In this document: positions 8,589 to 16,606 of the stretch, piece after piece | How positions within the stretch are numbered: the first letter of the stretch is position 1 | How the letters are laid out: every line of letters starts with the position of its first letter | From: Thalassospira indica | GTDB taxonomy: Bacteria > Pseudomonadota > Alphaproteobacteria > Rhodospirillales > Thalassospiraceae | DNA: 64,000 nucleotides | Assembly: GCF_003403095.1 (NCBI RefSeq) | Contig: NZ_CP031555.1 | Span: forward strand, 2,646,001-2,710,000 | Direction of reading: 5' to 3' | Translations under genes and position numbers: made by a program | Notes under the pieces: model-generated | Told to the model about the DNA's origin: nothing | The model's input: the letters and a program-made list of their open reading frames with translations, nothing else | Database searches by the model: none

Positions 8589-9206
8589 CTATTGCCCCAA
8601 TCGCCCCTCTTCCTGAAGCTTCTGAATGATGCGGGCATGATATTTCTGGAAGTGCTCGTCGGTTTCGTAGCCCTTCTCGTTCACCCAGCGAAACATATTC
8701 AGGAACGTCCACTTGCCAAACGCGCCGGGCATGGTCGCAACCGCAGCCTCGGCGGCATTTTTGCCGTCTTCCGGGGCTTCTTCAGGCAGAAAAACGATGG
8801 TCGGGGTAAAGACATAGCCCCACTTGCGGGCGGCGGTTTTCTCGCTCAGCACGTCACCATCAAGATCAATCACTTCTTCGTCGCCAAACATGTTGTACTG
8901 GACGACCTTGAAGTTCTCCTTGATGTAATCGGATACCTCTGGATCGCTCAGCAGTTCGGTATGCATCTTGGCGCAATAGATGCAGCCGCGTTGTTCAAAG
9001 ATCATCACCAGACGCTTGTTTTCATCCCGGGCGGCCGCGATATCGTCGGCAATGTCGCGAAATGTGATCGAAAACCAGTCCTGCTTGTGCAGACCATCTT
9101 CGCCAATGGTTTCCGCGTGCAATCCTTGTGACCAACTCATTACCAGCAAACCGGCGACCAGATATTTCGCCAAAGGCACTCCACGCAGCAGATGACGCAT
9201 ATTCAT
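8589..9206 (-). CDS. soxW: SoxW, periplasmic thioredoxin-fold protein
   Basis: This 205-residue thioredoxin-like protein receives electrons from membrane protein SoxV and keeps Sox components reduced in the periplasm. It has a signal peptide or anchor (about 12-30, ending GLHAE), a CIYC redox motif (Cys75, Cys78) and a cis-proline loop FTPT. The start at 9206 follows a GGAG site. The frame is open further, but that stretch lies inside soxV. It is 10 bases behind soxV, so the two are co-transcribed. Confidence 0.85.
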   Translation of the reverse strand: MNMRHLLRGVPLAKYLVAGLLVMSWSQGLHAETIGEDGLHKQDWFSITFRDIADDIAAARDENKRLVMIFEQRGCIYCAKMHTELLSDPEVSDYIKENFKVVQYNMFGDEEVIDLDGDVLSEKTAARKWGYVFTPTIVFLPEEAPEDGKNAAEAAVATMPGAFGKWTFLNMFRWVNEKGYETDEHFQKYHARIIQKLQEEGRLGQ

Positions 9207-9216
9207 GACGCAACTC

Positions 9217-9951
9217 CTATCCGAGGGTCGAAAGCGAAGGGAAAGTCTCAAGCAACCATTGGGCGATGGCCGACATTTGTCCGGTCATGAACAAGACACC
9301 GGTCAACACCAACAAGATCCCCATCGCCCGCTCAACAGTGTGCATGTGTCGTTTGAATTTTCGGGACCAGCCAACGAATTGCCCGGCGAAAAGCCCCGCC
9401 AGCGCAAAGGGCAAACCGATTCCCAGCGAATAAACCGCAAGCAACCCTGCCCCGCGCAATGCCGTGCTTTCCGCCCCGGCAACAAACAGGATCGCGGCCA
9501 GTGCGGGGCCCACACACGGTGTCCAGCCAAAGGCAAAGGCAAGCCCCATCACATAGGCCCCGACAAGACCCGCCGGCTTTTTCGCAACATTGACCCGCGC
9601 ATCGCGATACAAAAGCGATATCCGGAACACCCCCATAAAATGGAGGCCCATAACCGCAATCATGATCCCGGCAATGATCGATAAAATGTCGAAATAACTC
9701 GCCAGTGACTGGCCAATGACGCTCGCCGTCGCACCAAGGGCGATGAAAATCGTGCTAAAACCCGCAACAAAGGCCAATGCTGCAAAAAACACCTGGCGCG
9801 ACTTCGCACTTGCGACCGCACGATCATCAAGATCCGCAACACTGACCCCTGCCAGATAGGCAAGGTATGGCGGTACAATCGGCAAAACACATGGCGTAAA
9901 GAACGACAACACCCCCGCAAGGAAGGCTGCGCCGAAACCAATATCGAGCAA
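9217..9951 (-). CDS. soxV: SoxV, CcdA-type thiol-electron transporter
   Basis: SoxV moves reducing equivalents from cytoplasmic thioredoxin across the inner membrane to SoxW. The 244-residue protein has six or so hydrophobic segments and the paired redox motifs TPCVLP (Cys21) and TPCVGP (Cys146) of the CcdA/DsbD transmembrane family. The start is a TTG at 9951: it is in the right frame and lies 9 bases from GGAGG. A nearby ATG (9956) is in a different, short frame. It is first of the soxVW pair, divergent from soxS. Confidence 0.88.
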   Translation of the reverse strand: MLDIGFGAAFLAGVLSFFTPCVLPIVPPYLAYLAGVSVADLDDRAVASAKSRQVFFAALAFVAGFSTIFIALGATASVIGQSLASYFDILSIIAGIMIAVMGLHFMGVFRISLLYRDARVNVAKKPAGLVGAYVMGLAFAFGWTPCVGPALAAILFVAGAESTALRGAGLLAVYSLGIGLPFALAGLFAGQFVGWSRKFKRHMHTVERAMGILLVLTGVLFMTGQMSAIAQWLLETFPSLSTLG

Positions 9952-10071
9952 TTCATGTTCCTCCCGGCGCTGTGGGTATCTGATTTTGGAATTTGTTTAT
10001 CAGCGCCTCTTCAAAGAATAGTATTTTTCATATATATAATTCAATCATAACTTTATGTAGAATTCAGACAT
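9952..10071. promoter_or_regulatory. soxV-soxS divergent promoter region, probable SoxR operator
   Basis: The 120-base divergent spacer is very AT-rich from about 10010 and holds TATTTTT (10022-10028) followed by an alternating AT stretch. The string TAATTCAATCATAA at 10037-10050 is shared with the soxW-soxX spacer. The location matches the soxS-soxV region bound by SoxR in Pseudaminobacter. I cannot place -10 and -35 boxes with confidence. Confidence 0.45.
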
Positions 10072-10446
10072 ATGAAAAAACCTCACATTTCCTGGGTGTT
10101 CCGGCTCACTCTGGCCATGATTTTCGCATCACAGATGTGGATTGGCTCTGCATTGGCGACCGAATTACTGATGCTTGAACAGAAGGGATGCGCATGGTGT
10201 GTGCGCTGGCATCAGGAAATCGGCGAAGCCTACCCCAATACCGATCAGGGCAAACTGGCCCCTCTTCGGCGTGTTGATATTCATGAATGGCCCGAAGACC
10301 TTGAACACATCGCGCGTGAACGTGTTACACCGACATTCGTGTTAATCAGCAACAACCGGGAAGTCGCCCGCCTGCGGGGTTATCCTGGCGATCATTTTTT
10401 CTGGCCGGTGCTTGACGAGATGCTCTCGCAATTGCCGAACGATTAG
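10072..10446 (+). CDS. soxS: SoxS, periplasmic thioredoxin-like protein
   Basis: This 124-residue protein has a signal peptide (about 10-30, SALAT) and a thioredoxin-like core with CAWC (Cys40, Cys43) and a cis-proline segment VTPTF. SoxS proteins reactivate SoxYZ by reducing wrongly oxidised forms. The gene is transcribed away from soxVW and toward soxR, as in other alphaproteobacterial sox clusters. It is shorter than SoxW and not closely similar to it, so it is not a recent duplicate. Confidence 0.85.
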   Translation: MKKPHISWVFRLTLAMIFASQMWIGSALATELLMLEQKGCAWCVRWHQEIGEAYPNTDQGKLAPLRRVDIHEWPEDLEHIARERVTPTFVLISNNREVARLRGYPGDHFFWPVLDEMLSQLPND

Positions 10447-10497
10447 GAAAACTGTATATTCGGTTTGAAGCACAGTATCCAATCGTGTATTGACTTG

Positions 10498-10520
10498 GAT
10501 GTCTGGCATAATCGGACATC
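10498..10520 (+). promoter_or_regulatory. Dyad upstream of soxR
   Basis: An inverted repeat GATGTC-N11-GACATC lies 40 bases before the soxR start. No run of T follows, so it is not an obvious terminator for soxS. It differs from the AT-rich words in the other two sox spacers. It could be an autoregulatory site or a site for a different regulator. Confidence 0.3.
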
Positions 10521-10559
10521 TAATGGCTTTGGCCCTTTAACCGACGAGCACAGCAAACG

Positions 10560-10922
10560 ATGGCCCTACCACGTTTCAAGCAAAACATGGACTCGACCGA
10601 AGCCGAAGCTCTCCTCAAGCAGGCGCGCAAGGCCAGCGAGATGCTCAAGGCGCTGTCGCATGAGACACGCTTGCTGATCCTTTGCATCCTGCAGGAAGGC
10701 GAAAAGTCGGTATCCGACCTCGAAGAAATTCTGTCCATGCCCCAGGCCGTTGTATCCCAGCAACTGGCACGGCTTCGCATTGATGGTCTGGTCTCGGCCC
10801 GCCGCGAAGGCCGCATGATCTATTACCGCATTGTCGATACGGAAATGGCGACCATCATTGGCACACTTTATGACCTGTTCTGTGCCCCGGTCCGCGACGA
10901 AGAAAAAGCCGCTGCCGAATAG
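10560..10922 (+). CDS. soxR: SoxR, ArsR/SmtB-family repressor of sox genes
   Basis: This 120-residue ArsR-type winged-helix protein has the helix-turn-helix LEEILSMPQAVVSQQLARLR (about 54-73) and a wing (REGRMIYYRI). Cys42 (LLILCILQ) and Cys108 (YDLFCAP) correspond to the cysteine pair of sulfur-sensing ArsR regulators (SoxR, BigR, SqrR), which form a disulfide or polysulfide bridge and leave DNA. The place between soxS and the sulfur permease supports SoxR. The start has only a weak ribosome site (GAG), so a start at codon 10 is possible. Confidence 0.85.
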   Translation: MALPRFKQNMDSTEAEALLKQARKASEMLKALSHETRLLILCILQEGEKSVSDLEEILSMPQAVVSQQLARLRIDGLVSARREGRMIYYRIVDTEMATIIGTLYDLFCAPVRDEEKAAAE

Positions 10923-11032
10923 GCGACAACTGCTGATCGAAAAAGCTTCCTTGAATTAGAACAGAAAAAACGTCACGATTCCGCCGACGCCTTGGCAAAA
11001 AATTACAATCAACAAGGCGGGAGGAAAACGTC

Positions 11033-12127
11033 ATGCTGGGTTTGGATAATCCCTGGGCCCTGCCGCTTGTCGGTGTTTTGACCGGTATTGTGGTGGGATT
11101 TGTCGCACGTCGACAACATTTCTGTACGATGGCAGCCCTTGAACTCTATTGGTTTGCCGCCAACAGCATCGGTCTGCGTGCCTGGGTGCTGGCGGCCATC
11201 ACCGCGCTGTTTTGTACCCAAACGTTTATCGCGCTTGGCGTTATTGATCTTTCCAACAGTTTCTACATCACCCCGACCCTGCCGATTGCGGGCAGCATTC
11301 TGGGCGGGCTGATGTTTGGCTTTGGCATGGCTTTTGTCGGCACATGCGGATTTGGGGCCATCATTCGTCTGGGCGGGGGCAATCTGCGTGCGCTGGTTGT
11401 CCTGACCGGTATCGGACTGGCGGCCATTGCTGCCCTTCGCGGCGTAACAGGCCATTTTCGTGTCTGGTTTCTTGATCCGCTGTCGATTGAGTTCACGTCA
11501 GCCGGATCGCAATCGATTGGCGCGATCGCATCAAACGCCAGCGGATTTGATCTGCAGTATCCAATCGCCCTGCTGCTCAGCGCCATCGGGCTTTGGTGGG
11601 TCTTTCGCAGTTCTGATTTCCGCGCCGAACGCGCCAAGGCGCTTGGCGCCATCACCATTGGTGCCTGCATATCGCTTGGTTGGGTCTGGACAACAAGCTT
11701 TGCAAAATATCGCTTTGTTGAAACCCAGATCGAGGCAGGATCCTTTGTCTCCCCGGTTGGCGACACGATCATGCAGATCATCACCGTTACCGGGGCCCTG
11801 CCCGATTACGGGGTCGGATTGGTGATCGGGGTGTTTCTGGGTGCTGCACTGGCCGCTTGGAAAAGCAACGACATGCGTTGGGAAGCCTGCGATGACGCCC
11901 GCGAACTTGGTCGCCACCTGCTGGGTGCATTCTTGATGGGAACTGGCGGCGTTTTCGCCCTTGGCTGCACCATCGGCCAAGGTGTCAGCGCCTTTTCAAC
12001 GCTGGCAATCTCTTCGCCAATTGTGATGATCTCGATTGCCATCGGAGCGCGGGTGGGTCTTGGCGTTCTTCTTGAAGGATCACCGTTCGGGTTCCTGCGC
12101 GCAATATCGCTGCGCAAGCACGGTTAA
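11033..12127 (+). CDS. YeeE/YedE-family sulfur-compound permease (SoxT-like)
   Basis: This 364-residue inner-membrane protein has about nine hydrophobic segments. It carries the conserved cysteine motifs of the YeeE/TsuA thiosulfate transporter family: FCTM (Cys31), GTCGFG near 103-108 and LGCTIGQG near 308-315. TsuA passes thiosulfate along such cysteines. SoxT proteins next to sox operons belong to this family. A strong GGGAGG site precedes the ATG. The gene follows soxR and probably moves thiosulfate or a related sulfur signal into the cell; the true substrate is not shown by the sequence. Confidence 0.78.
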   Translation: MLGLDNPWALPLVGVLTGIVVGFVARRQHFCTMAALELYWFAANSIGLRAWVLAAITALFCTQTFIALGVIDLSNSFYITPTLPIAGSILGGLMFGFGMAFVGTCGFGAIIRLGGGNLRALVVLTGIGLAAIAALRGVTGHFRVWFLDPLSIEFTSAGSQSIGAIASNASGFDLQYPIALLLSAIGLWWVFRSSDFRAERAKALGAITIGACISLGWVWTTSFAKYRFVETQIEAGSFVSPVGDTIMQIITVTGALPDYGVGLVIGVFLGAALAAWKSNDMRWEACDDARELGRHLLGAFLMGTGGVFALGCTIGQGVSAFSTLAISSPIVMISIAIGARVGLGVLLEGSPFGFLRAISLRKHG

Positions 12128-12146
12128 AACAAGACCCAAGCAGCGA

Positions 12147-13085
12147 TTATCCCGCCACAACAAACCGATATGCCGGACCTGCCCGCTCGATCACGCCAAG
12201 GCCCGGATGCGGCATGTGGAAGCCAATAATCCGCGATCCATCAACAGCAAGCCGATCAAGCAGCATCTTGCGCGTGGCAATGCCCTTTTCGGCATCCTGA
12301 TCAGATCCGCTTGGCCATTCTGGATGGATCAGGGATACGGCAATATTGGTAATGGCATCACCCACCACAAGCGCACTGTTTGATCCGTCATGGATCATAA
12401 ACGACGTATGCCCGGGTGTGTGTCCGGCGGTATCGACCGCCTCGACACCGGGTACCACCTCTGCACCATAATCGAACAACTCGATACGGTCCTCAAGGAA
12501 GACCATGCGGTTGCGCGCCCCAACCACAAAGCTTTTGCGCGCGTCGGGCGTTTTTTCAAGCGTATCCTCGGCCTGCCAGTATTCCCACTCGATCCGGTTC
12601 ATGTGATAGCGCACGTCGGCAAAGATCAATTCGTCGAAATCATCAATCAGCCCCCACAGATGGTCGGGATGCGCGTGGGTAAAAACAATATCGGTCACTT
12701 CATCCGGGGTGACACCGGCCGCATCAATGTTGTCCATAAGCTTGCCGGCTGACGGCATGAAATTCGGGCCAGCGCCAACATCAAACATCACCACCCGATC
12801 ACCACGGCGCAAAACGGTGATGTTGCAATCGGGCAGCAACGCATCCGTTGGTTGCCCTTCGGCCTTAAGCAACGCTACCAATTCATCCTGTGAAACATCG
12901 GGAAAGGCAAAAGATAACGGCAACATCAGATTACCATCCGATATGACCGTGATGTCTGACGCACCAAGTTTCAGGGAACCAAGCGCCGACGCGGCCGCGG
13001 GAAACAACCCGGTTGCCCCCATACCCGCCAGTGCCAACGACGATTTCAGAACATCACGACGAGACCAGGAATTGCTTCCAGACAT
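12147..13085 (-). CDS. Tat-exported metallo-beta-lactamase-fold hydrolase (SoxH-like context)
   Basis: This 312-residue protein has a Tat signal (SRRDVLKSS, Arg9-Arg10) and a metallo-beta-lactamase domain with HAHPDH at 137-142. Further metal ligands are seen in TAGHTPGH and VVGDA, and a late His in GFHMPHPG. The fold includes thiolesterases and persulfide dioxygenases. In Paracoccus the sox locus also ends in a similar zinc hydrolase, SoxH. The start at 13085 follows GTGGAGG; the frame is open 29 codons further without a site. It converges with the permease gene, 19 bases apart, so its tie to the sox cluster is positional only. Confidence 0.7.
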   Translation of the reverse strand: MSGSNSWSRRDVLKSSLALAGMGATGLFPAAASALGSLKLGASDITVISDGNLMLPLSFAFPDVSQDELVALLKAEGQPTDALLPDCNITVLRRGDRVVMFDVGAGPNFMPSAGKLMDNIDAAGVTPDEVTDIVFTHAHPDHLWGLIDDFDELIFADVRYHMNRIEWEYWQAEDTLEKTPDARKSFVVGARNRMVFLEDRIELFDYGAEVVPGVEAVDTAGHTPGHTSFMIHDGSNSALVVGDAITNIAVSLIHPEWPSGSDQDAEKGIATRKMLLDRLAVDGSRIIGFHMPHPGLGVIERAGPAYRFVVAG

Positions 13086-13283
13086 TGCATCCTCCACATA
13101 TATGTTTTTTTGAATGAATGCACTCATGGTTGATTTGGTCAACCTAAAAACATACCAAGTGGAGCTTTCCACACGCCAACAGCCCCGGATGCCACACCAA
13201 AGCCCGGGTACGACACCTAGGTCGCGTCGTGTGATTTTTTCTTTATTTACAACGAACTAAAGGAAACATTGATCTCACTGCAT

Positions 13284-13772
13284 TCATTGTCGATCTACCG
13301 CCCTTTCAACAATCTCGTCGTGGTCCAGAACGGGGGCGACGTCGATATCACTGGCATCCATCATCCCTGAAACACGTTGCAGGGCTGCGATGAGAAACGT
13401 CTGTTCCCATTCTTCAAGATTGTTGAACTTGTCCGAAAAACGGTCATGAAGCGCCATCGGCGCGCGATCCAGAATAGCCCTGCCCTGATCGGTAAGCCTG
13501 ACGAACACCTTGCGCTTGTCGGTGTCGCCGCGCTCGCGTGTCACAAGCCGCATCGCCTGCAACTTGTCGACAAGCGCCGTGGTCGATGCCTGGGCCAGAT
13601 TAACCTTGGCCGCGATCTGGCCAACCGTCATCTCACCGAATTCCTCAAGCGATTGCAAAACAAGAAGCTGGGATGTTTTAAGCCCGGTCACCTTACCAAG
13701 CTTTTTGGCGTGGATATCACTCGCCCGCAAAATGCGGCGGATGGAGATCAACGCTTCATGCAATTTATCCAT
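13284..13772 (-). CDS. ectR: MarR-family regulator, probable EctR repressor of ectoine genes
   Basis: This 162-residue MarR protein has a winged helix (GQIAAKVNLAQASTTALVDK, about 52-71, wing RERGDTDKRKVF) between the usual dimerisation helices. In methylotrophic halophiles EctR1 is a MarR protein that represses ectABC-ask at low salinity. Here the gene is divergent from ectA with a shared 322-base spacer, which supports the same role. I took the ATG at 13772. An upstream extension of 23 codons lacks a MarR counterpart and a ribosome site. Confidence 0.78.
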   Translation of the reverse strand: MDKLHEALISIRRILRASDIHAKKLGKVTGLKTSQLLVLQSLEEFGEMTVGQIAAKVNLAQASTTALVDKLQAMRLVTRERGDTDKRKVFVRLTDQGRAILDRAPMALHDRFSDKFNNLEEWEQTFLIAALQRVSGMMDASDIDVAPVLDHDEIVERAVDRQ

Positions 13773-14094
13773 TGTTATTTTCCGGACGTTTTTCGTTTCT
13801 ATAGCAAGCGTTGTTTTAGCCCCGGACCCGCGGCTGCGCAACGCTTTAAGACACTTTTATATCGAATTTCGATCATTTATTCCATCGATTATCGCTCTAT
13901 TCAGGAAACAATATTTCATCGAAAGAATATTATCCTTATCGAAGGGCGATACATCAATGTTTAGCTTATTATCAATAGCTTACAGAGTTTCACAGGAAAG
14001 TCACAGAGAAGGGGTTGATCAATTTGTATCGTTGTTCTATACATCTCTCGCGACATAAATGATCGTGTATCGAAATAACAGAGCAGGCAGACCG
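13773..14094. promoter_or_regulatory. ectR-ectA divergent control region with a cluster of ATCGAA words
   Basis: This 322-base spacer has no gene. It holds a perfect odd dyad ATCGAA-T-TTCGAT (13861-13873), TTTC-ATC-GAAA (13914-13924), CCTT-ATCG-AAGG (13934-13945), and further ATCG-centred words at 13884, 14026 and 14068. MarR proteins bind 16-20 bp pseudo-palindromes, so one or more of these may be the EctR site. The right part carries a candidate ectA promoter. Confidence 0.5.
14015..14043 (+). promoter_or_regulatory. Candidate vegetative promoter of ectABC-ask
   Basis: TTGATC at 14015-14020 and TATACA at 14038-14043 are separated by exactly 17 bases and match four of six consensus positions each. 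A transcript would start near 14050, about 45 bases before the chosen ectA ATG. The -35 to -10 interval includes GTATCG, one of the repeated ATCG words, so a repressor there would block RNA polymerase. Confidence 0.4.
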
Positions 14095-14643
14095 ATGAAA
14101 ATTGCCAACACAAACGGCAATACCGGCCAGAAAGCCAACCTGATTATCCGTAAACCCAAGGCCACAGACGGCGCTGCGGTGAATAACCTCATTGCCGACT
14201 GCAAGCCGCTGGATGAAAACTCGATGTATTGCAATCTGCTGCAGTGCTCGCACTTCTCAGGCACGTGCGCGATTGCCGAACTGAACGGCGAAGCCGTCGG
14301 TTTCGTTTCGGGCTACATCGTCCCCGACCAGCCTGAACAGCTTTTCATCTGGCAGGTGGCAGTTTCGCCCAAGGCCCGTGGCCTGCGTCTGGCGAAGCGT
14401 CTGATCCTTGATATTCTGGATCGTCCGTCCTGCCACAACGTCTCGCAGCTGAACACAACGATCACCTCGACGAACGCACCGTCGCAGGGTGTCTTCCGTT
14501 CCGTTGCGCGCGAACTGGGTGCTGATGTTAAGCGCAAGGTCCAGTTTGAACGCGAAACACACTTCGAAGGCGCCGCTGCCAGCGAAATTCTTTGGCAGAT
14601 CGGTCCGTTCGAGCGCGAAGACGTCGAACGCGTCGCCGCCTAA
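14095..14643 (+). CDS. ectA: EctA, L-2,4-diaminobutyrate acetyltransferase
   Basis: EctA acetylates 2,4-diaminobutyrate at the gamma-amino group, the second step of ectoine synthesis. The 182-residue GNAT protein has the family's IRKPKATDGAAVNNLI entry strand, the acetyl-CoA loop ARGLRLAKRL and the late motif TTITSTNAPSQ. I chose the ATG at 14095. An in-frame ATG at 14059 has no ribosome site and would lie only a few bases after the predicted transcript start. The 14095 start has a weak GAGCAGG site. It is first of the ect operon. Confidence 0.95.
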   Translation: MKIANTNGNTGQKANLIIRKPKATDGAAVNNLIADCKPLDENSMYCNLLQCSHFSGTCAIAELNGEAVGFVSGYIVPDQPEQLFIWQVAVSPKARGLRLAKRLILDILDRPSCHNVSQLNTTITSTNAPSQGVFRSVARELGADVKRKVQFERETHFEGAAASEILWQIGPFEREDVERVAA

Positions 14644-14662
14644 TCCGGCTGACCTCATTTCC

Positions 14663-14738
14663 CCACTTGTCATACGCGAAATGGCATCGACCATTTCTGG
14701 AACATCCGGCACGCCGGAACGTTCGGTATGACAGGTGG
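14663..14738 (+). other. Folded element between ectA and ectB: closing stem with two inner hairpins (three-way junction)
   Basis: In the 126-base ectA-ectB spacer a 13-base arm at 14663-14675 (CCACTTGTCATAC) pairs fully with 14726-14738 (GTATGACAGGTGG), with one G-U pair. Inside it sit two hairpins: GAAATGG/CCATTTC (14678-14684 with 14691-14697, 6-base loop) and GAAC plus TCCGG with CCGGA plus GTTC (14700-14724). The unpaired joints are 2, 2 and 1 bases. As RNA this makes a three-way junction just before the ectB ribosome site. It may be an mRNA control or processing element, or one copy of an interspersed palindromic repeat; the window alone cannot tell. Confidence 0.6.
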
Positions 14739-14769
14739 ACTTGATTTTCCCAATCTGAAAGAGGGAACT

Positions 14770-16053
14770 ATGACTGTATTTGATCGCCTTGAATCGGAAG
14801 TTCAGAGCTATGCACGCTCCTTCCCCGTAACCTTTGAAAGTGCCGAAGGCGCTTGGCTGACCGATGTCGATGGCAACCGCTATCTTGATTTCCTTGCCGG
14901 TGCCGGTACGCTGAACTATGGCCATAACCATCCTGTCCTGCAGGAAAAGCTGATTGATTATATCAAATCAAACGGCGTCACCCATGGTCTGGACATGCAC
15001 ACCAAGGCCAAGGCAGCGTTTCTTGAAGCGCTCGAAGAGAAAATCTTCAAGCCACGTGACATGGAATACAAGGTCCAGTTTACTGGCCCGACCGGCACCA
15101 ACGCCGTCGAAGCTGCTCTTAAACTGGCCCGTCGCGTCAAGGGCCGCGAAACCGTGATTTCGTTTACCAACGGCTTCCATGGTTGCACGCTTGGTTCGCT
15201 TGCCATCACGGGTAACGAACACCATCGTGGCGCTGCTGGCGTCTCGCTTGATAATGCTGTTGCCGTACCGTTTGACGGTTACATGGGTGACGGTGCTGAT
15301 ACCACCGAGTATCTGGATCGTGTCCTTTCGGACAACTCCAGCGGCATCGCCCTGCCCGCAGCCGTGATCGTCGAAACCCTTCAGGGTGAAGGTGGCCTGA
15401 ATGCCGCTGACTTCGGCTGGCTCAAGAACCTGGAAAAGGTTTGCCGCAAGCATGACATCCTTCTGATTGTCGATGACATTCAGGCGGGCTGTGGCCGTAC
15501 CGGTACGTTCTTTAGCTTCGAACCTGCTGGCATCACGCCGGACATCATCACGCTGTCGAAATCGCTTTCGGCGTATGGTCTTCCGCTTGCCGTGGTTCTG
15601 ATGAAGCCGGAACTCGATGTCTGGCATCCGGGCGAACATAACGGCACCTTCCGTGGTAACAACCACGCGTTTGTGACTGCCGCTGCTGCGCTTGACCATT
15701 TCTGGTCGGATGACAAGTTTGCTGCTGATGTACGCGACAAGGCCGCGTTCCTCGAAACGCGCCTCGATGAAATCATTGATCGCTATGGCGATGGCAAACT
15801 CTATCGCAAGGGCCGCGGCCTGATGCAGGGTATCTGCTTTGAAAGCGGCGAACTGGCATCAAAGGTCACCAAGGAATGCTTCAAGCATAACCTCGTGATC
15901 GAAACCAGTGGTCCGGAAGATGAAGTGGTCAAATGCCTTGTGCCGCTGATCATCTCCAAGCAGGATCTGGCACATGGACTGGAAATCCTTGAACTGGCAA
16001 CTGCCAAAGCCATGGGCAAGGACGTTTCCCCGTCCAAAGCAGCCGCTGAGTAA
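14770..16053 (+). CDS. ectB: EctB, L-2,4-diaminobutyrate 2-oxoglutarate transaminase
   Basis: EctB makes 2,4-diaminobutyrate from aspartate semialdehyde with glutamate as amino donor, the first committed step to ectoine. The 427-residue class III aminotransferase shows the PLP cradle [17 protein letters not shown] (about 98-114), GFHGCTLGS, the Asp of [12 protein letters not shown] and the Schiff-base lysine in [10 protein letters not shown]. The ATG at 14770 follows GAGGGAACT. A 14-codon in-frame extension would run through the folded spacer element and is unlikely. Confidence 0.96.
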   Translation: MTVFDRLESEVQSYARSFPVTFESAEGAWLTDVDGNRYLDFLAGAGTLNYGHNHPVLQEKLIDYIKSNGVTHGLDMHTKAKAAFLEALEEKIFKPRDMEYKVQFTGPTGTNAVEAALKLARRVKGRETVISFTNGFHGCTLGSLAITGNEHHRGAAGVSLDNAVAVPFDGYMGDGADTTEYLDRVLSDNSSGIALPAAVIVETLQGEGGLNAADFGWLKNLEKVCRKHDILLIVDDIQAGCGRTGTFFSFEPAGITPDIITLSKSLSAYGLPLAVVLMKPELDVWHPGEHNGTFRGNNHAFVTAAAALDHFWSDDKFAADVRDKAAFLETRLDEIIDRYGDGKLYRKGRGLMQGICFESGELASKVTKECFKHNLVIETSGPEDEVVKCLVPLIISKQDLAHGLEILELATAKAMGKDVSPSKAAAE

Positions 16054-16061
16054 CACAGTTT

Positions 16062-16085
16062 GGGCGACGCTTGACTGCGTCGCCC
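16062..16085 (+). other. Intercistronic hairpin between ectB and ectC
   Basis: Perfect 9-base arms GGGCGACGC and GCGTCGCCC enclose a 6-base loop (TTGACT), starting 8 bases after the ectB stop. No U run follows, and ectC begins 34 bases later. It is better read as an mRNA stability or processing element, or a leaky stop point, than as a full terminator. Confidence 0.55.
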
Positions 16086-16119
16086 GGCCCCACAACTTAA
16101 TTATATCAAAGAGTTAAAA

Positions 16120-16521
16120 ATGATTGTTCGTACTCTGAAAGAATGTGAAGCATCCGGTCGCCGCGTGGTTTCGGACAACTGGGAAAGCACCCGCCTGTCG
16201 CTTGCCGAAGATGGCATGGGTTTCTCGTTCCACATCACCACCATTTATGCCGGCACCGAAACCGAGATTTGCTACGCCAACCATTTCGAGACGGTTTACT
16301 GCATCTCGGGCAATGGCGAAGTCGAAACCATTGCTGACGGCAAGAAATACAAGATCGAGCCGGGCACGGTTTACATCCTCGACAAGCATGACCGCCACTA
16401 TCTGCGCGGTGGCACCGAGGACATGGTTGTTGCCTGTGCCTTCAACCCGCCGCTGAATGGCCGTGAAGTGCATGACGAGAACGGTGTTTATCCGCTCGAT
16501 GGCGAAGCACTCGCAAGCTAA
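16120..16521 (+). CDS. ectC: EctC, L-ectoine synthase
   Basis: EctC closes N-gamma-acetyl-diaminobutyrate to ectoine by loss of water. The 133-residue cupin shows the family start MIVRTLKE and the metal and substrate region [22 protein letters not shown] (metal ligands expected from Glu and Tyr there). The second cupin motif is [12 protein letters not shown]. The length is normal. A modest site (AAAGAG) precedes the ATG. No ectD (ectoine hydroxylase) gene lies in this window, so 5-hydroxyectoine production is not indicated here. Confidence 0.95.
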   Translation: MIVRTLKECEASGRRVVSDNWESTRLSLAEDGMGFSFHITTIYAGTETEICYANHFETVYCISGNGEVETIADGKKYKIEPGTVYILDKHDRHYLRGGTEDMVVACAFNPPLNGREVHDENGVYPLDGEALAS

Positions 16522-16530
16522 CAATTTCTC

Positions 16531-16562
16531 TGGTCGGGCGGCCCCTAACGACTGCCCGACCA
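16531..16562 (+). other. Intercistronic hairpin between ectC and ask
   Basis: Perfect 9-base arms TGGTCGGGC and GCCCGACCA with a 14-base loop lie 9 bases after the ectC stop. The ask ribosome site follows 36 bases later. Like the ectB-ectC hairpin it lacks a proper U run, so partial termination or transcript stabilisation is more likely than a full stop. Confidence 0.5.
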
Positions 16563-16606
16563 TTTAAAGCATATTCTTTAAAGGAAACGCCCCTAAAGGA
16601 GGCAAC

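Noticed and set aside
14059..14094. Upstream ATG as start of ectA
   Set aside because: No ribosome site precedes it, the extra 12 residues are not EctA-like, and it lies very near the predicted transcript start.
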